Source: CAIJXB01 sp964439595 (GTDB taxonomy: Bacteria; Chlamydiota; Chlamydiia; Chlamydiales; Rhabdochlamydiaceae). From it: 64,000 nucleotides of DNA. The stretch covers positions 11,365 to 75,364 of the forward strand of contig CAYTOK010000012.1 of NCBI GenBank assembly GCA_964439595.1. Direction: 5' to 3'. Positions within the stretch are counted from its first letter, which is position 1. Each line of letters begins with the position of its first letter. Below, piece by piece: positions 61,822 through 64,000 of the stretch. The translations under genes were made by a program, and so were the position numbers. The notes under the pieces are model-generated. The model searched no databases, was not told the origin of the DNA, and saw only the letters and a list, made by a program, of their open reading frames with translations.

Positions 61822-63408
61822 ATGCTTCCACTTCCTTTTTCTCTTCAGTCTTTTGCTAATATTCGAGAATTTAACTGCTTGTATATAGATAAAACAAAAT
61901 ACGCACATGATCTTATCGTACAAAGACAGAGTTTTTTCCTCTCGCGTCCTCGAAGATTTGGTAAGTCCGTATTTATTTCTACACTAGAAGAGATCCTTCG
62001 AGGGAATAAAGCTCTTTTTAAAGGACTTTGGATTGGCGAAAGTGATTACAATTGGCTAATATATGGCGTAATTCACTTAGATTTTTCCTGCTTAAAAACA
62101 GCAAACTCCCTTGTCCTAGAAGAATCCCTCTGCCAAATACTTTTTAACGTTGCAGAAGATTATGAGGTTACACTGCCGTTAGAATCACGCGATCCTAATG
62201 CAATTTTAATTAGCCTAACAAGAGCTTTATATGCTAAATTTGGGCGAGTTGCTATTTTAATAGATGAATATGACCACTCAATCCTTTCCACTTTGCATAG
62301 TCCGGAATTAGAAACAATCACAAGAGTTGTCCAAAGCTTTTTTACAACTATTAAAAGCCTAGGAAAGTATGTGCATTTTCTTTTTATTACAGGCGTGACA
62401 GCCTTTGCAAAAGCCGGTCTTTTTTCTGGGATGAGTCATCCCGAAGATCTTTCCCTCTTACCTGATTACTCCTGCATTTGCGGCTACACGGAAGAGGAAA
62501 TTAATCGACACTTTATTCCCTATTTAGAAACAATGGCAGAACAAAAAAATATGCCTCTCCTAGATTTACGCGCCGAATTTAAAAAAATGTATAACGGATA
62601 TCGCTTTGGAGAAAATGCACCAACCGTATACAACCCTTTTTCTTTTATTAGAGCTCTACGCAGCGGAGAGCTCGATAACTTCTGGTTTGATTCAGGAACA
62701 CCGTCTTTCTTAATAGAGCTTCTTAAAAGAGAATATGCTAAAAATAAGGATCATATTTTTCATATAGAAGAGTTTAGAATTAGCAAAATGGAGCCTAAAT
62801 ATTTTGATGTGAATGCGATACCACTGCCTGCTCTCATGCTCCAAACAGGATACCTTACTATCAAAAGTTTTGCTGACGGAATATCCTCCTTAGGATTTCC
62901 TAATATAGAAGTTCAAGCCTCCCTACAAAGATACATCTTGGGTATTTTGCTTAAATTAGATATCAACGAGATTTCCACTTTATCCGGAGACCTTTTTAAT
63001 GCATTTTCTCATGAAGATATCGATAAAGTCACATCTATTCTACAAACTTTGTATTCCCATATTCCCTCTATTTTACATATCCCCAAAGAGAAGTTCTATC
63101 ACTCTCTTGTCATTATTGCCTTTCAAGCTTGTGGCCTTAAAACGTTAGCAGAATACTCCACCGCAGACGGCTCTATCGATCTAGTACTGGAGCTTCCTAA
63201 AACCCTGTACATCATAGAAATAAAGTTCAACAAATCTGCTAAAAATGCCTTACACCAAATCGAGACAAAAGAATACTTCCGACCTTTTTTACAAACTGAA
63301 AAAACCATCCATCTCTTAGGACTCAACTTCACACGTAAGACGCAAAAACAAGCCGGTAAAAATAGCCATTTTACGATTACGGCAGAGTCTAAACTTTTCA
63401 CCTCGTGA
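61822..63408 (+). CDS. AAA-ATPase-like protein with C-terminal PD-(D/E)XK nuclease-type domain
   Basis: 528 residues of the AAA-ATPase_like/PDDEXK_9 family common in intracellular and gut bacteria. N-terminus YIDKTKYAHDLIVQRQSFFL then SRPRRFGKSVFISTLEEIL (Walker A-like RRFGKS near residue 42), ILIDEYDHSIL near 148 (Walker B type). The C-terminal domain has VIIAFQACGLKTLAEYSTAD and LVLELPKTLYIIEIKFNKSA, the D...ExK-type nuclease motif. Length and order are typical. Function is unknown, often guessed as mobile-element or defence linked. It is driven by its own promoter. Confidence 0.86.
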   Translation: MLPLPFSLQSFANIREFNCLYIDKTKYAHDLIVQRQSFFLSRPRRFGKSVFISTLEEILRGNKALFKGLWIGESDYNWLIYGVIHLDFSCLKTANSLVLEESLCQILFNVAEDYEVTLPLESRDPNAILISLTRALYAKFGRVAILIDEYDHSILSTLHSPELETITRVVQSFFTTIKSLGKYVHFLFITGVTAFAKAGLFSGMSHPEDLSLLPDYSCICGYTEEEINRHFIPYLETMAEQKNMPLLDLRAEFKKMYNGYRFGENAPTVYNPFSFIRALRSGELDNFWFDSGTPSFLIELLKREYAKNKDHIFHIEEFRISKMEPKYFDVNAIPLPALMLQTGYLTIKSFADGISSLGFPNIEVQASLQRYILGILLKLDINEISTLSGDLFNAFSHEDIDKVTSILQTLYSHIPSILHIPKEKFYHSLVIIAFQACGLKTLAEYSTADGSIDLVLELPKTLYIIEIKFNKSAKNALHQIETKEYFRPFLQTEKTIHLLGLNFTRKTQKQAGKNSHFTITAESKLFTS

Positions 63409-63429
63409 AAAGGAATCCCTCGCAGCTAT

Positions 63430-64000
63430 TTAAGTCTTAGATAAATCAAGTAAAGCTGCTTCTATTACCTGTTTTGCCATATAAGCATGATATAGCAGAC
63501 CTCTAGAGCCCATACCTGTTAAAACCCATACATTTTCTTCAATCTTATGAAAAACCGGAAAATAATGCCCTAAGCAAGCTACTCTAATGCCAGCATAAAC
63601 TTTTTTAGGCACGATTTCCTCCCAATTCGGCACCAACTCCTTTGCTAAAGGAGACAGGGCTAATAACGTATTTTCTAAAGAAGTGCTCTCATCTAAAATA
63701 CCTCTTTCATACGTTGAACCCAAATACACACTTCCTTCTTCTAAAGGGACTATATGGCCTTTAGCTAAAAGAACTCGTTCTAAAGCGGGGAAATGAGAAG
63801 GCCACTGACACACAAGAGCTTGTCCTTTTACAGGACTTAATCTTTTTAAAGGAACTTTGGGAAAAGTAAACACACCCCCACCTAAAGCTAGAAAAGAAAG
63901 ATCATAACCTTCAAGGTCCCGAAAGGAGTTAATTTGCTTTATACAAAAGGTAAGGCCCTTGCTAAGACATGCCTTATAAAGGCCCTCTAAATAACGATTA
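63430..64000 (-). CDS. FAD-dependent oxidoreductase (DAO family), 5' end cut by window edge
   Basis: Open frame running from base 64000 to the stop at 63430, so the N-terminus with the FAD-binding GxGxxG lies outside. The visible 189 codons include DLSFLALGGGVFTFP and SPVKGQALVCQWPS, where PVRGQ is a DAO/MnmC-type feature, and end with TGMGSRGLLYHAYMAKQVIE, the flavin-contacting GSRG helix of DadA, glycine oxidase and the MnmC C-terminal domain. The substrate cannot be told. It converges on the AAA-ATPase-like gene with a 21-bp gap. Confidence 0.75.
   Translation of the reverse strand, partial: NRYLEGLYKACLSKGLTFCIKQINSFRDLEGYDLSFLALGGGVFTFPKVPLKRLSPVKGQALVCQWPSHFPALERVLLAKGHIVPLEEGSVYLGSTYERGILDESTSLENTLLALSPLAKELVPNWEEIVPKKVYAGIRVACLGHYFPVFHKIEENVWVLTGMGSRGLLYHAYMAKQVIEAALLDLSKT

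Overview
This window looks like chromosomal DNA of an AT-rich, obligate intracellular member of the Chlamydiae, most likely outside the Chlamydiaceae (a Simkania-, Rhabdochlamydia- or Parachlamydia-like lineage; the exact family cannot be decided from the sequence alone). The evidence is a nucleotide transport protein (ATP/ADP translocase), a type III secretion chaperone closely resembling chlamydial Slc1 next to glgX, the chlamydial order rplY-pth-rpsF-rpsR-rplI-ispE, yidC followed by dnaA, tilS beside an LptF/LptG pair, and an AroG gene overlapping a small lipoprotein gene as near CT382/CT382.1. Unlike Chlamydiaceae it carries alanine racemase, ADP-heptose synthesis genes and an acyl-CoA-type desaturase.

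Layout. 1-7016: truncated tilS, LptF/LptG permeases, a PAP2 phosphatase, an M32 carboxypeptidase and hemN. 7017-13245: an OmpW-like porin behind an operator-like repeat cluster, a degenerate transposase-derived gene, a small membrane protein coupled to a MenE-like ligase, a secreted RGG-rich protein and a hotdog thioesterase. 13402-18693: TPR protein, yidC, dnaA. 18853-26231: accessory block with a hypothetical protein, three tandem eukaryote-like kinases and slc1. 26574-33285: glgX, lipoprotein, a CPBP protease split by a T9 tract, aroG, lipoprotein, Nudix hydrolase and a PLP enzyme. 33455-38149: three tandem Inc-like membrane proteins, the ATP/ADP translocase, a TM2 protein and a secreted protein with Gly-periodic repeats. 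38290-46402: alr, a flavin reductase, a secreted papain-like protease with Ig and malectin-like domains, a methyltransferase and two probable lineage-specific proteins. 46426-53857: a large autotransporter, a desaturase, a gene relic and a coiled-coil protein. 54084-60900: htpX, then hldE, hldD, ispE, rplI, rpsR, rpsF, pth and rplY on the minus strand behind tRNA-Gln. 60986-64000: a DxD glycosyltransferase-like protein, an AAA-ATPase/PD-(D/E)XK protein and a truncated FAD oxidoreductase.

How the genes fit together. Housekeeping blocks (ribosome, LPS heptose, isoprenoid, membrane insertion, energy import) alternate with host-interaction candidates: Inc-like proteins, kinases beside a type III chaperone, a secreted protease, an autotransporter and a porin. 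The most unusual observation is that all three tandem kinases lack the usual beta3 lysine but carry a lysine in beta2, at the place where eukaryotic WNK kinases keep their catalytic lysine. No CRISPR array, rRNA gene, prophage or intact insertion sequence was seen.
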